From positions 1 to 20,150 of IMG/VR virus record IMGVR_UViG_3300018481_000090: a DNA stretch of 20,150 nt; one strand, given 5' to 3'. Source of the stretch: a virus. The position numbers and the translations under genes were made by a program. Positions within the stretch are counted from its first letter, which is position 1. Each line of letters opens with the position of its first letter. Below are positions 1-5,878 of this stretch, piece after piece. Under the pieces are notes generated by a model. That model searched no databases. It had not been told where the DNA came from and saw only the letters and a list, made by a program, of their open reading frames with translations.

Positions 1-134
1 CCAAAAAATACCCCCGGGGGGACTTTTTGTGGGAACAATCCTCATGGTACCCTCGGTAAAGACCCCCTGAGTCAACCCGAAGGAGGTCGAAGCAAGTCCG
101 AAGCCGTAGAAACTTTTGGCCATGGAGGTGCTGG
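1..134. other. Non-coding left region with GC palindrome
   Basis: No gene is supported here. Bases 11-20 are the perfect palindrome CCCCCGGGGG, with an A-run on the left (3-8) and a T-run on the right (24-28). A transcription terminator normally has a loop and this one has almost none, so a packaging or end-type site (cos-like) is equally possible. An AAGGAGG-like sequence at 80-86 has no start codon at a usable distance. The only working ribosome site appears to be GGAGG at 124-128, which serves the gene at 135. Confidence 0.4.
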
Positions 135-371
135 GTGCACATCACCCACGACGAGTTGGTCCGACGCTTCAACTACCACCGCCCCAACACCGAAGCGAAG
201 GTGGAGAGGCATCAGCAAATCCGCGAAGCCTGCTTGGCCGCCGCGGAGACGATCGTCGACGTCACGGGACCTCCGTCACGTGAGCAGTCGACGGCTATCA
301 CCAAGCTCGAGGAGGCGATGTTCTGGGCGAACGCCGCCGTCGCTCGGGAGATCACCGCCCCAACCGAGTAG
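135..371 (+). CDS. acb2: Acb2/Tad1-hairpin-type cyclic nucleotide sponge (anti-CBASS)
   Basis: This 78-residue protein matches the small phage Acb2 (T4 Vs.4-like) family. The N-terminus reads RRFNYHRPN, followed by a basic helix, then SREQSTAITKLEEAMFWANA and AVARE near the C-terminus, the block I recognise from actinophage members. Acb2 proteins assemble into small helical oligomers that bind cyclic di- and trinucleotides made by CBASS sensors and so keep the effector from firing. The start is GTG at 135, six bases after GGAGG. An ATG at 122 lies in another frame. Length fits the family, usually under 100 residues. The family call rests on motif memory and the ligand is inferred, not shown. 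It sits alone before the packaging genes and may be expressed early in infection. Confidence 0.8.
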   Translation: MHITHDELVRRFNYHRPNTEAKVERHQQIREACLAAAETIVDVTGPPSREQSTAITKLEEAMFWANAAVAREITAPTE

Positions 372-415
372 GGGCCTCGGCCAGATTCTCAAGCTAGAAG
401 AAAGGAGTGTGAGCC

Positions 416-769
416 ATGGCCCGAGCAAGTAACAACGGTAACCGATCGGCTCCGGCCCGCACTCCTGAAGCCCGTGAGGACGAGTTGGCGGCGTACGCTT
501 ACGATCTCGCTGAGGAGCAGATCAAGAGCGGCACCGCGTCGTCGCAAGTCATCACGCACTTCCTGAAGGCTGGGTCTCGGCGTGAGCGCATCGAGCAGTT
601 GCGCATGCAGCACGAGATCGAGCTGATGGAAGTGAAGAAGGAACAGCTCGAAGGTCAGAAGCGGGTGGAGGAGCTCTTCGTCCATGCCATCAACGCCATG
701 CGTTCGTACCAGGGCGGTGACCCCGCGGAGATCTCGGAAGGCAACGGTCCTCAGCCGTATGAGGACTAG
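416..769 (+). CDS. Probable terminase small subunit
   Basis: This 117-residue, highly charged, mostly helical protein has the pattern TPEAREDELAAYAYDLAEEQIKSGTASSQVITHFLK followed in separate parts by a long amphipathic helix rich in E, K, R and Q and ending in RVEELFVHAINAMRSY. I recognise this arrangement from small proteins near the left end of phage genomes that are annotated as small terminase or DNA-binding packaging subunits. Such subunits recognise the packaging site and recruit the large subunit. The ATG at 416 follows AAAGGAG (401-407) with eight bases of spacing. The large terminase is about 7.5 kb downstream, so synteny alone does not prove the role. A generic coiled-coil DNA-binding protein is the main alternative. 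Confidence 0.55.
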   Translation: MARASNNGNRSAPARTPEAREDELAAYAYDLAEEQIKSGTASSQVITHFLKAGSRRERIEQLRMQHEIELMEVKKEQLEGQKRVEELFVHAINAMRSYQGGDPAEISEGNGPQPYED

Positions 770-848
770 GCGCTCTTGCTACGAGCTTGACTTCTTAGAG
801 GAGGCGTACGATCTTTCTCTGAGTAGTTGGGCACTGGTCTTCGAATGA
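759..848 (+). CDS. Small overlapping ORF, 29 residues, upstream of HNH gene
   Basis: This ORF starts at an ATG inside the end of the preceding gene (11 bases of overlap) and ends in TGA at 846-848, which overlaps the ATG of the HNH gene as ATGA. The peptide begins MRTRRSCYELDFLEEAYDLS and ends SSWALVFE. It fills the whole gap between the two genes, and its first residues (MRTRRSCYEL) resemble the HNH start (MRTRTYSEL). The HNH start has no ribosome site of its own, which argues that translation reaches it through this ORF. No function is recognised. It may be only a coupling leader. Confidence 0.5.
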   Translation: MRTRRSCYELDFLEEAYDLSLSSWALVFE

Positions 849-1255
849 GGACCCGAACGTATTCCGAGCTGCGTCGGTTCTCGACTTTCGACGAACGCTT
901 CGACTACCTGTCCATGCCGGGGGAGGTGGGGACTGCCACCTTCGGTTTCGACCGTTGGATGAACCAGCAGTTCTACCAGTCTCGCCAGTGGAAGCAAGTT
1001 CGGGACGCGGTCATCTTTCGAGATGGTGCCTGCGACCTGGGTATCCCTGGCTACGAGATCTCAGCCATGCTGCTCGTTCACCACATGAATCCAGTCACAC
1101 CCAACGATCTCGTTCGGGGTGAGGAGTGGGTGCTCGATCCAGAGTTCTTGATCACTACGACACGTCGTACACACAACGCCATCCACTACGGCGACCGAAG
1201 GCTTATTCGTCAAGGGCCGGTAGAGCGGCGACCAGGCGACACCAAGCTTTGGTGA
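845..1255 (+). CDS. HNH endonuclease
   Basis: This 136-residue nuclease carries the HNH core: HHMNPVT as the first histidine block, ITTTRRTHNAIHYG as the asparagine/histidine block, and a conserved end VERRPGDTKLW. The middle (FGFDRWMNQQFYQSRQWKQ) is typical of an actinophage HNH subfamily. HNH proteins beside phage terminases often nick or cut DNA and in several systems are needed for packaging. I chose the ATG at 845 because it overlaps the preceding stop. A TTG at 827 is in frame but lies 22 bases beyond the only GGAGG (800-804). I see no extra domain, and it does not look like a free-standing homing enzyme in an intron. Confidence 0.88.
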   Translation: MRTRTYSELRRFSTFDERFDYLSMPGEVGTATFGFDRWMNQQFYQSRQWKQVRDAVIFRDGACDLGIPGYEISAMLLVHHMNPVTPNDLVRGEEWVLDPEFLITTTRRTHNAIHYGDRRLIRQGPVERRPGDTKLW

Positions 1256-1268
1256 AAGGAGATTCACA

Positions 1269-1679
1269 GTGGCGAAGACACGTCATCGCCTGAGCAAGCA
1301 CTTCGTGGTCGAGGAGTTCGACTGCAAGGACGGGACCAAGGTGGCGAAGCGGGACTACAACGGCCTGGAGTACCTGTGCCGTCAGTTCCTCGAGCCCATG
1401 CGTCGCGAGTTCGGTGCATGCTCGGTCCACTCCGGCTTCCGCACGCGGAGCCACAACGCCAACGTGGGGGGCGAGAAGAACTCGTTCCATATCTACACGA
1501 TCCACGACGGCAACGACCAGGCGGCGGACGTTTCCTTCGCCAAGGGGACGCCGAAGCAGTGGGCGGCCAAGGCCAACGCCATCCGGCGCAAGAAGCGCAA
1601 CGGGCGCGGAGGCATCGGTATCTACCGAACCTTCGTCCATCTCGACATCCGCGACTTCGCGGCCAACTGGAGGGGCTGA
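1269..1679 (+). CDS. Endolysin-type peptidase, M15 family
   Basis: This 136-residue enzyme resembles M15-type peptidases (Peptidase_M15_3 style) that cut peptide cross-bridges in peptidoglycan. Visible parts are SGFRTRSHNANVGG at residues 55-68, a zinc-site pattern H74...D87 (FHIYTIHDGNDQAADVSF) and a C-terminal GIGIYRTFVHLDIR block with H124 and D126. There is no signal peptide, as expected for an enzyme released through a holin. The GTG at 1269 follows GAAAGGAG (1255-1262). Another peptidoglycan peptidase is encoded 300 bases downstream, so the lysis activity is split over two genes. It could instead be a virion-associated hydrolase. Confidence 0.85.
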   Translation: MAKTRHRLSKHFVVEEFDCKDGTKVAKRDYNGLEYLCRQFLEPMRREFGACSVHSGFRTRSHNANVGGEKNSFHIYTIHDGNDQAADVSFAKGTPKQWAAKANAIRRKKRNGRGGIGIYRTFVHLDIRDFAANWRG

Positions 1680-1933
1680 TGAACGCTGAGTTGCAGGGCG
1701 GCGACGCCGCCGAGGCCGATCCCACGGCCATCGAGCCCGACGAGAATCCGGCGCTGCCGGTTGACAACCCGGACCTGCCCCCCGAGGGCGACCCGGAGGA
1801 CATCGAGGGCGAGGAGATCGACGAGAACGAGTTCGATCCCGCCGGGGACGATCGTGACAACGCCGAGAACGAGGAGGAGCCGAACGACCTCTCCGGCATC
1901 GACAAGGAGTTCGACGACGGAGACGACACCTAG
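1679..1933 (+). CDS. Acidic disordered protein, unknown function
   Basis: The ATG at 1679 overlaps the stop of the M15 gene (TGATG), so translation is probably coupled. The 84-residue product is dominated by D, E, P and N with few hydrophobic residues, and it lacks signal peptide, membrane segment or recognisable motif. It is predicted to be unfolded and strongly negative. The + frame GC pattern (G/C at third positions) supports it as coding. It may be an accessory or regulatory partner of the adjacent lytic enzymes, but that is speculation. Confidence 0.65.
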   Translation: MNAELQGGDAAEADPTAIEPDENPALPVDNPDLPPEGDPEDIEGEEIDENEFDPAGDDRDNAENEEEPNDLSGIDKEFDDGDDT

Positions 1934-1974
1934 CCCATATCTGGGTTAGGTAATGGAGAGTAAGGAGAGTAAGC

Positions 1975-2748
1975 ATGCCCAAGCAACGGACGTTCAAGGT
2001 CGGCCGGGAAGTCATGAAGGGCCCGGACGTCAAGGCCTGGCAGGAGCTCATCGACAAGGAGTTCCGTCACCTCAAGATCATCTGTCCGATCAAGAAGGAC
2101 GGGGTCTACGGCGTCCACACCCGGACGTACTCGGCGGCTCTCTGTCGCGCGCGCGGGATCGTGGCCAAGCGAGCCATGGAGGACGGCGTCACGCCCGAGC
2201 TGCGGGAGAAGATCCGTAAGCGCGAGCTCAACGCCGCGGAGACCAAGCGGTTCCACTCGGTGACCACCGTGAACTACCGCAAGAAGCTGCGTGAGGACTG
2301 GAAGGTGAAGAAGGTTCACCAGCCAGTCTCCAACATCATCGCCGATTCCTGGGACTACCACCCCGGCGTGCACGACGGCATCGATGTCATCTGCAAGCCC
2401 AACGCGGCCTGCTTCGCCATGGTCAAGTCCCGGGTCATCGACGTCCGTGCCGGTGGCTGGTGGGGCAACGCTCCGAGCGGCGATGTCAAGAAGGGTGACG
2501 GCATCGTCCAGCTCGAGATCCTCGAGAACGTCGGTCCGTTCAAGCGGGGTCAGCACATCGGCTACGGCCACTGTGAGCACGCGCGCGTGAAGGTCGGCGA
2601 CATCGTCCAGGCGGGCGAGGTCATCGCCTTGGCCGGGCTGGCCGTGGCCTGGCACATCCACCTCATGCTCAACGACGGCAGCACCAATCGGGGGATCGGC
2701 AACCGCGATCCCCGCGCCATCCTGGAGTACTCGAAGAAGCACGGGTAG
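1975..2748 (+). CDS. Endolysin-type peptidase, M23 family with N-terminal binding-like domain
   Basis: The 257-residue protein has two parts. Residues about 8-60 resemble a peptidoglycan-binding-like helical domain (GPDVKAWQELIDKEF, then DGVYGVHTRTYSAALC). The C-terminal half is an M23 (LytM) fold: HDGID gives H133 and D137, IGYGHCEH is the middle strand and WHIHLML gives H227 and H229, the usual HxH. M23 zinc enzymes cut the interpeptide bridge of peptidoglycan. The ATG follows TAAGGAGAG at 1961-1969. It complements the M15 enzyme upstream. The linker region from 75 to 125 is charged and may be flexible. A virion-borne role cannot be excluded. Confidence 0.85.
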   Translation: MPKQRTFKVGREVMKGPDVKAWQELIDKEFRHLKIICPIKKDGVYGVHTRTYSAALCRARGIVAKRAMEDGVTPELREKIRKRELNAAETKRFHSVTTVNYRKKLREDWKVKKVHQPVSNIIADSWDYHPGVHDGIDVICKPNAACFAMVKSRVIDVRAGGWWGNAPSGDVKKGDGIVQLEILENVGPFKRGQHIGYGHCEHARVKVGDIVQAGEVIALAGLAVAWHIHLMLNDGSTNRGIGNRDPRAILEYSKKHG

Positions 2749-2767
2749 TCCATCAACCTCTCACTAC

Positions 2768-2774
2768 AAGGAGG
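2768..2774 (+). promoter_or_regulatory. Strong ribosome binding site placing an ATT start
   Basis: AAGGAGG is followed after eight bases by ATT at 2783-2785. No ATG, GTG or TTG in the reading frame occurs before GTG at 2930. The site therefore points to initiation at ATT or to a mutated ATG. Confidence 0.6.
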
Positions 2775-2782
2775 CGATTCGC

Positions 2783-3172
2783 ATTCCGCAGGCCAAGAAG
2801 AAGGCAGCGAAGAAGTCCGCGAAGCCCGCATCGCGCAGGCGTCCGGCCAAGTCCGCTCCGCCGCAGGTCGATCGAGGACCGTCGGCCGCCAACGAGCAGG
2901 ACGCCGCCGTCGCGGTCGAGCAGCGGGAGGTGACCTCAGGCCAAACGGGCCAGGACGCCGAGGGGCTCGAGTACCAGCCGAAGCATCTTCCGCTCGGGAA
3001 CGCCGGTCTCGACCAGCATTCCGCCGAGGCGGATCGGTCGGCCGAGCGAGCGGAGCAGCGAGCCGAGCACAACGAGCGGGTCGGGGGAGCGGGCGAGGGC
3101 TACGAGGACGAGCAGGAGGAGCAGCGCGAGCTCCACCGTCGCCGTACCGTCGGCACCAACGTCGCTCCCTGA
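2783..3172 (+). CDS. Lysine-rich then acidic low-complexity protein, apparent ATT start
   Basis: The reading frame stays open upstream of the first canonical start at GTG 2930, and a perfect AAGGAGG lies eight bases before ATT at 2783. From there the product is 129 residues: a Lys/Ala/Pro/Arg-rich basic head (KKKAAKKSAKPASRRRPAKS), a Gln/Glu/Gly/Ala middle, and an acidic tail with EDEQEEQRELHRRR. It looks disordered and has no known domain. Nearby lysis-type genes and two other low-complexity proteins form a mini-cluster. If only GTG 2930 were used, the protein would be 80 residues and lose its basic head. AUU starts are known but rare, as in infC of E. coli. A sequencing error or a point mutation of ATG is an alternative. 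Confidence 0.55.
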   Translation: MPQAKKKAAKKSAKPASRRRPAKSAPPQVDRGPSAANEQDAAVAVEQREVTSGQTGQDAEGLEYQPKHLPLGNAGLDQHSAEADRSAERAEQRAEHNERVGGAGEGYEDEQEEQRELHRRRTVGTNVAP

Positions 3173-3292
3173 CAAGCGGGTGGTCCCGTCGTCTCGGATT
3201 CCGCCTTCCGATCCGATTCCCGCATCGCCACAGTCTACGAGCCGAAGGATCGGGATAGGCTCGTTCAGCAATCAAAATCAGGAGTGAATCGT
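3173..3292. other. 120-base gap with hairpin
   Basis: This gap lies between two low-complexity genes. It holds a 7-bp perfect inverted repeat ACGAGCC (3237-3243) / GGCTCGT (3258-3264) with a 14-base loop and no T-run after it, so it is not a clear terminator. A GTG-started 35-codon frame (3180-3287) has no ribosome site and is not called. Confidence 0.4.
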
Positions 3293-3499
3293 ATGAACGA
3301 CGAAGGACCGAAGGACTCGCAGCAGGAGCCGCGAGACGATTCTGGGCTGCAGACACCGCAGCCGGATCAGCCGCATCCGCCGGTGAGCGACACCGCCGAG
3401 GATTCGCCTCCGCGCGAGGACGATCTCCGTCCCGACGACGCCGCCGAGGATTCGCCTCCGCGTGAGACCAGCGACCAGCAAGCCGAGGGTGAGGGCTGA
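3293..3499 (+). CDS. Pro/Asp/Glu-rich short protein with internal repeat
   Basis: The ATG at 3293 follows AGGAGTG at 3280-3286. A GTG at 3284 is in frame but overlaps that ribosome site. The 68-residue product is disordered and acidic and contains AEDSPPRE twice. The two DNA copies (3395-3414 and 3443-3462) are identical over 20 bases and spaced 48 bases apart, which points to a short tandem duplication. No domain is recognised and its role is unknown. Confidence 0.6.
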   Translation: MNDEGPKDSQQEPRDDSGLQTPQPDQPHPPVSDTAEDSPPREDDLRPDDAAEDSPPRETSDQQAEGEG

Positions 3500-3582
3500 T
3501 GTCAGCTCAGCAGCTTCTTCTCGTGGCCCTCGTGGCCGCGGCCGTCTGCGTGGTCATCCTGGCCCTCGCCGACGTGATCTGA
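3499..3582 (+). CDS. Single-span membrane peptide, 27 residues
   Basis: The ATG overlaps the stop of the preceding gene (TGATG). The peptide is MSAQQ, then a hydrophobic stretch LLLVALVAAAVCVVILAL, then ADVI. This is one clear transmembrane helix with a very short N-terminus and no charged tail. Its place after two peptidoglycan peptidases suggests a lysis accessory such as a small holin-like peptide, but the length is below most holins. It could also simply be a small membrane protein of unknown role. Confidence 0.5.
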   Translation: MSAQQLLLVALVAAAVCVVILALADVI

Positions 3583-3613
3583 TCCGACCCGACCAGCCGA
3601 AAGGAGGTGTAGA

Positions 3614-4036
3614 ATGGAACCGAGCATCCTCAAGAGCACCAAGAAGGTCCTGGGTGTGAGTGACGGTGACGCGTCGTTCGATCTCGACATCATCACCCAC
3701 ATCAACACGGCGTTCTCCACCATCAACGATCTGGGGGTGGGGCCTCCGGGTGGTTTCGTCATCGAAGGGGAAGACGAGGAGTGGGAATCGTTTTTCCCCA
3801 ACGAGGACGATCCGTACAAGATGAAGGTCATGCTCGCCAAGGTCAAGGCCGTCGTGCATCTAAGAGCCAAGATGCTCTTTGATCCGCCGACCGTCGCCTA
3901 CATGTTGACGGCCCACCAGGAGCAGCTGCGGGAGGCCGAGTGGCGGCTCAACGTCAACCGCGAGGACAGCGACTGGGTCGATCCGGCACCGAATCCGGTC
4001 CTCATCGTGGACGGCGGAGACCCGTCTGGGGAATAG
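3614..4036 (+). CDS. Probable head-tail connector (gp6-like)
   Basis: This 140-residue protein starts at ATG after AAAGGAGG (3600-3607) and reads SILKSTKKVLGVSDGDASFD, then DLDIITHINTAFSTINDLGVGP, later VHLRAKMLFDPPTVAYML and a helix LREAEWRLNVNRED. This is the pattern I associate with phage head-completion or connector proteins of the gp6/gp15 type, which bind under the portal and link head to tail. It ends in a short acidic tail. The portal is about 12 kb away, so the genes are not adjacent as in many phages. The sequence evidence is moderate. Confidence 0.6.
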   Translation: MEPSILKSTKKVLGVSDGDASFDLDIITHINTAFSTINDLGVGPPGGFVIEGEDEEWESFFPNEDDPYKMKVMLAKVKAVVHLRAKMLFDPPTVAYMLTAHQEQLREAEWRLNVNREDSDWVDPAPNPVLIVDGGDPSGE

Positions 4037-4039
4037 CCG

Positions 4040-4333
4040 GTGTCCTCTCGCATCCAACTCCGCCGAGGCACGGCGGCTTTCTGGACGGATGAGAATCCGG
4101 TCCTCCACCACGGCGAACCCGGGTACGAGAGTGACACCGGGAAGCTGAAGTTCGGGGACGGCGAGACCTTCTGGCGAGACTTGCCATATTTCACCGGCCT
4201 TGAGCTGGATCCCGACGAGGATGACGCCACGGCGATGGCGCTCATCACCAACCATCTCGCCGACTCCACGCCGCATCCCGTCTATGACGACGGGCCGTCC
4301 CTTGTCCTCATCTACGAGAATGCGAAGGTGTGA
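4040..4333 (+). CDS. Fibre N-terminal domain protein (Mtd-N-like)
   Basis: The 97-residue product opens with IQLRRGTAAFWTDENPVL, then GEPGYESDTGKLKFGDGETFW and RDLPYF. This is the signature of the short beta domain at the N-terminus of phage tropism determinants and tail fibres, which usually binds the tail or baseplate. The rest (LADSTPHPVYDDGPSLVLIYENAKV) is short, so the protein seems to be the domain alone. The GTG start follows the preceding stop by three bases with only a weak ribosome site. The downstream gene overlaps it (GTGTGA). No reverse transcriptase or template repeat is near. Confidence 0.65.
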   Translation: MSSRIQLRRGTAAFWTDENPVLHHGEPGYESDTGKLKFGDGETFWRDLPYFTGLELDPDEDDATAMALITNHLADSTPHPVYDDGPSLVLIYENAKV

Positions 4334-4749
4334 CCGTGTCACTGGATACACGACTCAGCGACCTGGCCACCGCCGTCGCGACCGACATCAAGCAGCATCG
4401 AGTCTGGATCTCCGGATCAAGCTCAGGAGATCTCACCGGGCTCAACACCACCAACAAGGCCAGCCTGGTGGCGGCTATCAACGAGGTCCTTGCCGGTTCT
4501 GCGGGTGGAGACGTCGTGCAGGCCGACCTCGATGCGCTCAAGGAAGAGATCCTCGGCGCCGGTGTGCCGGAAGCGCTCGACACGCTAGACGAGTTGGCTC
4601 AGGCGTTGGGCGATGACGAGAATTTCGCCGCTACGGTCACTGCGCAATTGGCCGCCCTTGACGCCGAGCTGGACACCAAGCAGGATGCCGACGAGATCGG
4701 CGACCCCAACATCGATCTGGTCTCGCTGTACATCGCCGCCAAGTCGTAG
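4330..4749 (+). CDS. Fibre-associated helical protein
   Basis: The start is GTG at 4330, overlapping the stop of the previous gene (another GTG at 4336 is in frame). The 139 residues are mostly alanine- and leucine-rich heptads. Segments such as NTTNKASLVAAINEVLAG, then VPEALDTLDELAQALGDDENFAATVTAQLAALDAELDTKQ in pieces, recall trimeric tail-fibre stalks. It may sit between the Mtd-like domain and the receptor-binding-like protein. No enzyme motif is visible, and function is inferred from neighbours and fibre-like composition. Confidence 0.5.
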   Translation: MTVSLDTRLSDLATAVATDIKQHRVWISGSSSGDLTGLNTTNKASLVAAINEVLAGSAGGDVVQADLDALKEEILGAGVPEALDTLDELAQALGDDENFAATVTAQLAALDAELDTKQDADEIGDPNIDLVSLYIAAKS

Positions 4750-4755
4750 GTCGTC

Positions 4756-5850
4756 ATGTCGCTATCGCAACGACTTGAGGATCTGGTCGCGGTCCTTGGT
4801 TTCGATGTCAAGGATCTCGACAGTCGAATCCCGTATTTCCTGGCGACGGATCCATGGCATAGGGTAGGGACCGCAGGTGAACCGGCGTTCGGGGCTAGCT
4901 GGGTGAATTACAACGCCTCATATTTCATGGCGTTTCGCAAAGGACTAGACGGCGTAGTTCGCCTTCGTGGGTTGCTGAAAGGTGGAGCGAACGGTAGTTC
5001 CCCATTCACGCTTCCCGTGGGATACCGTCCGGTTCAGGAAGAATCGTATCTTGTGTTTGCGGCTGGAGGATCCGCATATATCACGATCACGAATGCCGGA
5101 GTGGTGTCGATCACCGGTCAAGGTGCAGCCAACATCACTAATTACGTCTACTTCTCGGGGATCGAGTTCGACACTGACACGGTTACCGAAGCCATGGTGG
5201 GACCCAAGGGTGAACAAGGTCCAGCTGGTCCTCCTGGAAATTTTGACATCACCGCACCGTCGGTCGCCAATTGGAACGACGCGCCGTTAGGGGCTGCCTA
5301 CGCGTTGGCCAACGCGACCAATGCGCCTGCGTATGACGCCGCGGTGGATAGCGGGTTATTCATGGCGGAAACTTGGGAGGTAGTTGACCCCCAAGATCCG
5401 GTCAACAACTCGTTCATCATCCAGCGAGCTACCGACCTCATGACGAACGCTACGTTTGAGCGTCGTAGCTGGTTCGGGCGGTCGAGTTGGAAAGCTTGGA
5501 GCAAGGTTGCTACCAACAAGGCACCGATCTGGACAAGCTTTGCCGGGTTGTACGCCAACAGCTGGACCGAGTATGACACCGCCCGATATTCCAAGGACGC
5601 TCTTGGCTACGTTCAGTTCCGAGGAGAGATCCGATCCTGGACCGGCGGAGCCACCGCTGCTGACGTCTTTGTACTGGGACCGATGCCGGTGGGGTTCCGA
5701 CCGGCAATCCGTACCGGTTGCCCAGTATGGGCCAATACCGGCGCGTTGTTGAGCCTCTACGTCGCATCCGATGGCGTTATTCGCGTCTCCACAGCTGTGA
5801 GCGCGGGTGCTGTCGTCAACATCGGGTCCGTGAGGTACCCGACGCAGTGA
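4756..5850 (+). CDS. Receptor-binding/tail-fibre-like protein with short collagen segment
   Basis: This 364-residue protein starts at ATG 4756 after a weak site. An N-terminal helix carries a LEDLVAVLGFDVKDLDSRI motif. Residues about 45-135 form a beta-rich domain (VRLRGLLKGG, then LPVGYRP, then AGVVSITGQGAANI). Residues 149-161 are a GPKGEQGPAGPPG collagen run. The C-terminal domain (about 255-364) repeats the N-terminal one (VQFRGEIRSW, then MPVGFRP, then DGVIRVST). Two copies of one beta domain flanking a middle region is a fibre or spike design. Its DNA uses more A/T-ending codons than the packaging genes. Receptor binding is plausible but unproven. Confidence 0.6.
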   Translation: MSLSQRLEDLVAVLGFDVKDLDSRIPYFLATDPWHRVGTAGEPAFGASWVNYNASYFMAFRKGLDGVVRLRGLLKGGANGSSPFTLPVGYRPVQEESYLVFAAGGSAYITITNAGVVSITGQGAANITNYVYFSGIEFDTDTVTEAMVGPKGEQGPAGPPGNFDITAPSVANWNDAPLGAAYALANATNAPAYDAAVDSGLFMAETWEVVDPQDPVNNSFIIQRATDLMTNATFERRSWFGRSSWKAWSKVATNKAPIWTSFAGLYANSWTEYDTARYSKDALGYVQFRGEIRSWTGGATAADVFVLGPMPVGFRPAIRTGCPVWANTGALLSLYVASDGVIRVSTAVSAGAVVNIGSVRYPTQ

Positions 5851-5878
5851 TCATCCATATTTCGATCAGGAGGTCTAC

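Noticed and set aside
827-847. TTG 827 as the HNH start
   Set aside because: It lies 22 bases beyond the GGAGG and the ATG at 845 forms an ATGA overlap; family members begin near MRTR.
1203-2057. Long minus-strand open frame (284 codons)
   Set aside because: It is Arg/Pro/Ser-rich antisense of the M15, acidic and M23 genes, with no ribosome site or recognisable domain.
2930-3172. GTG 2930 as the start of the low-complexity gene
   Set aside because: It has a weak ribosome site and would leave the strong AAGGAGG at 2768 and about 49 open codons unused. It is kept as the alternative.
3180-3287. 35-codon GTG frame in the 3173-3292 gap
   Set aside because: It has no ribosome site and unremarkable Ser/Pro-rich composition.
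4040-5850. Diversity-generating retroelement suggested by the Mtd-like domain
   Set aside because: No reverse transcriptase, template repeat or matching variable repeat is visible; the Mtd-type N-terminal domain is common in ordinary fibres.
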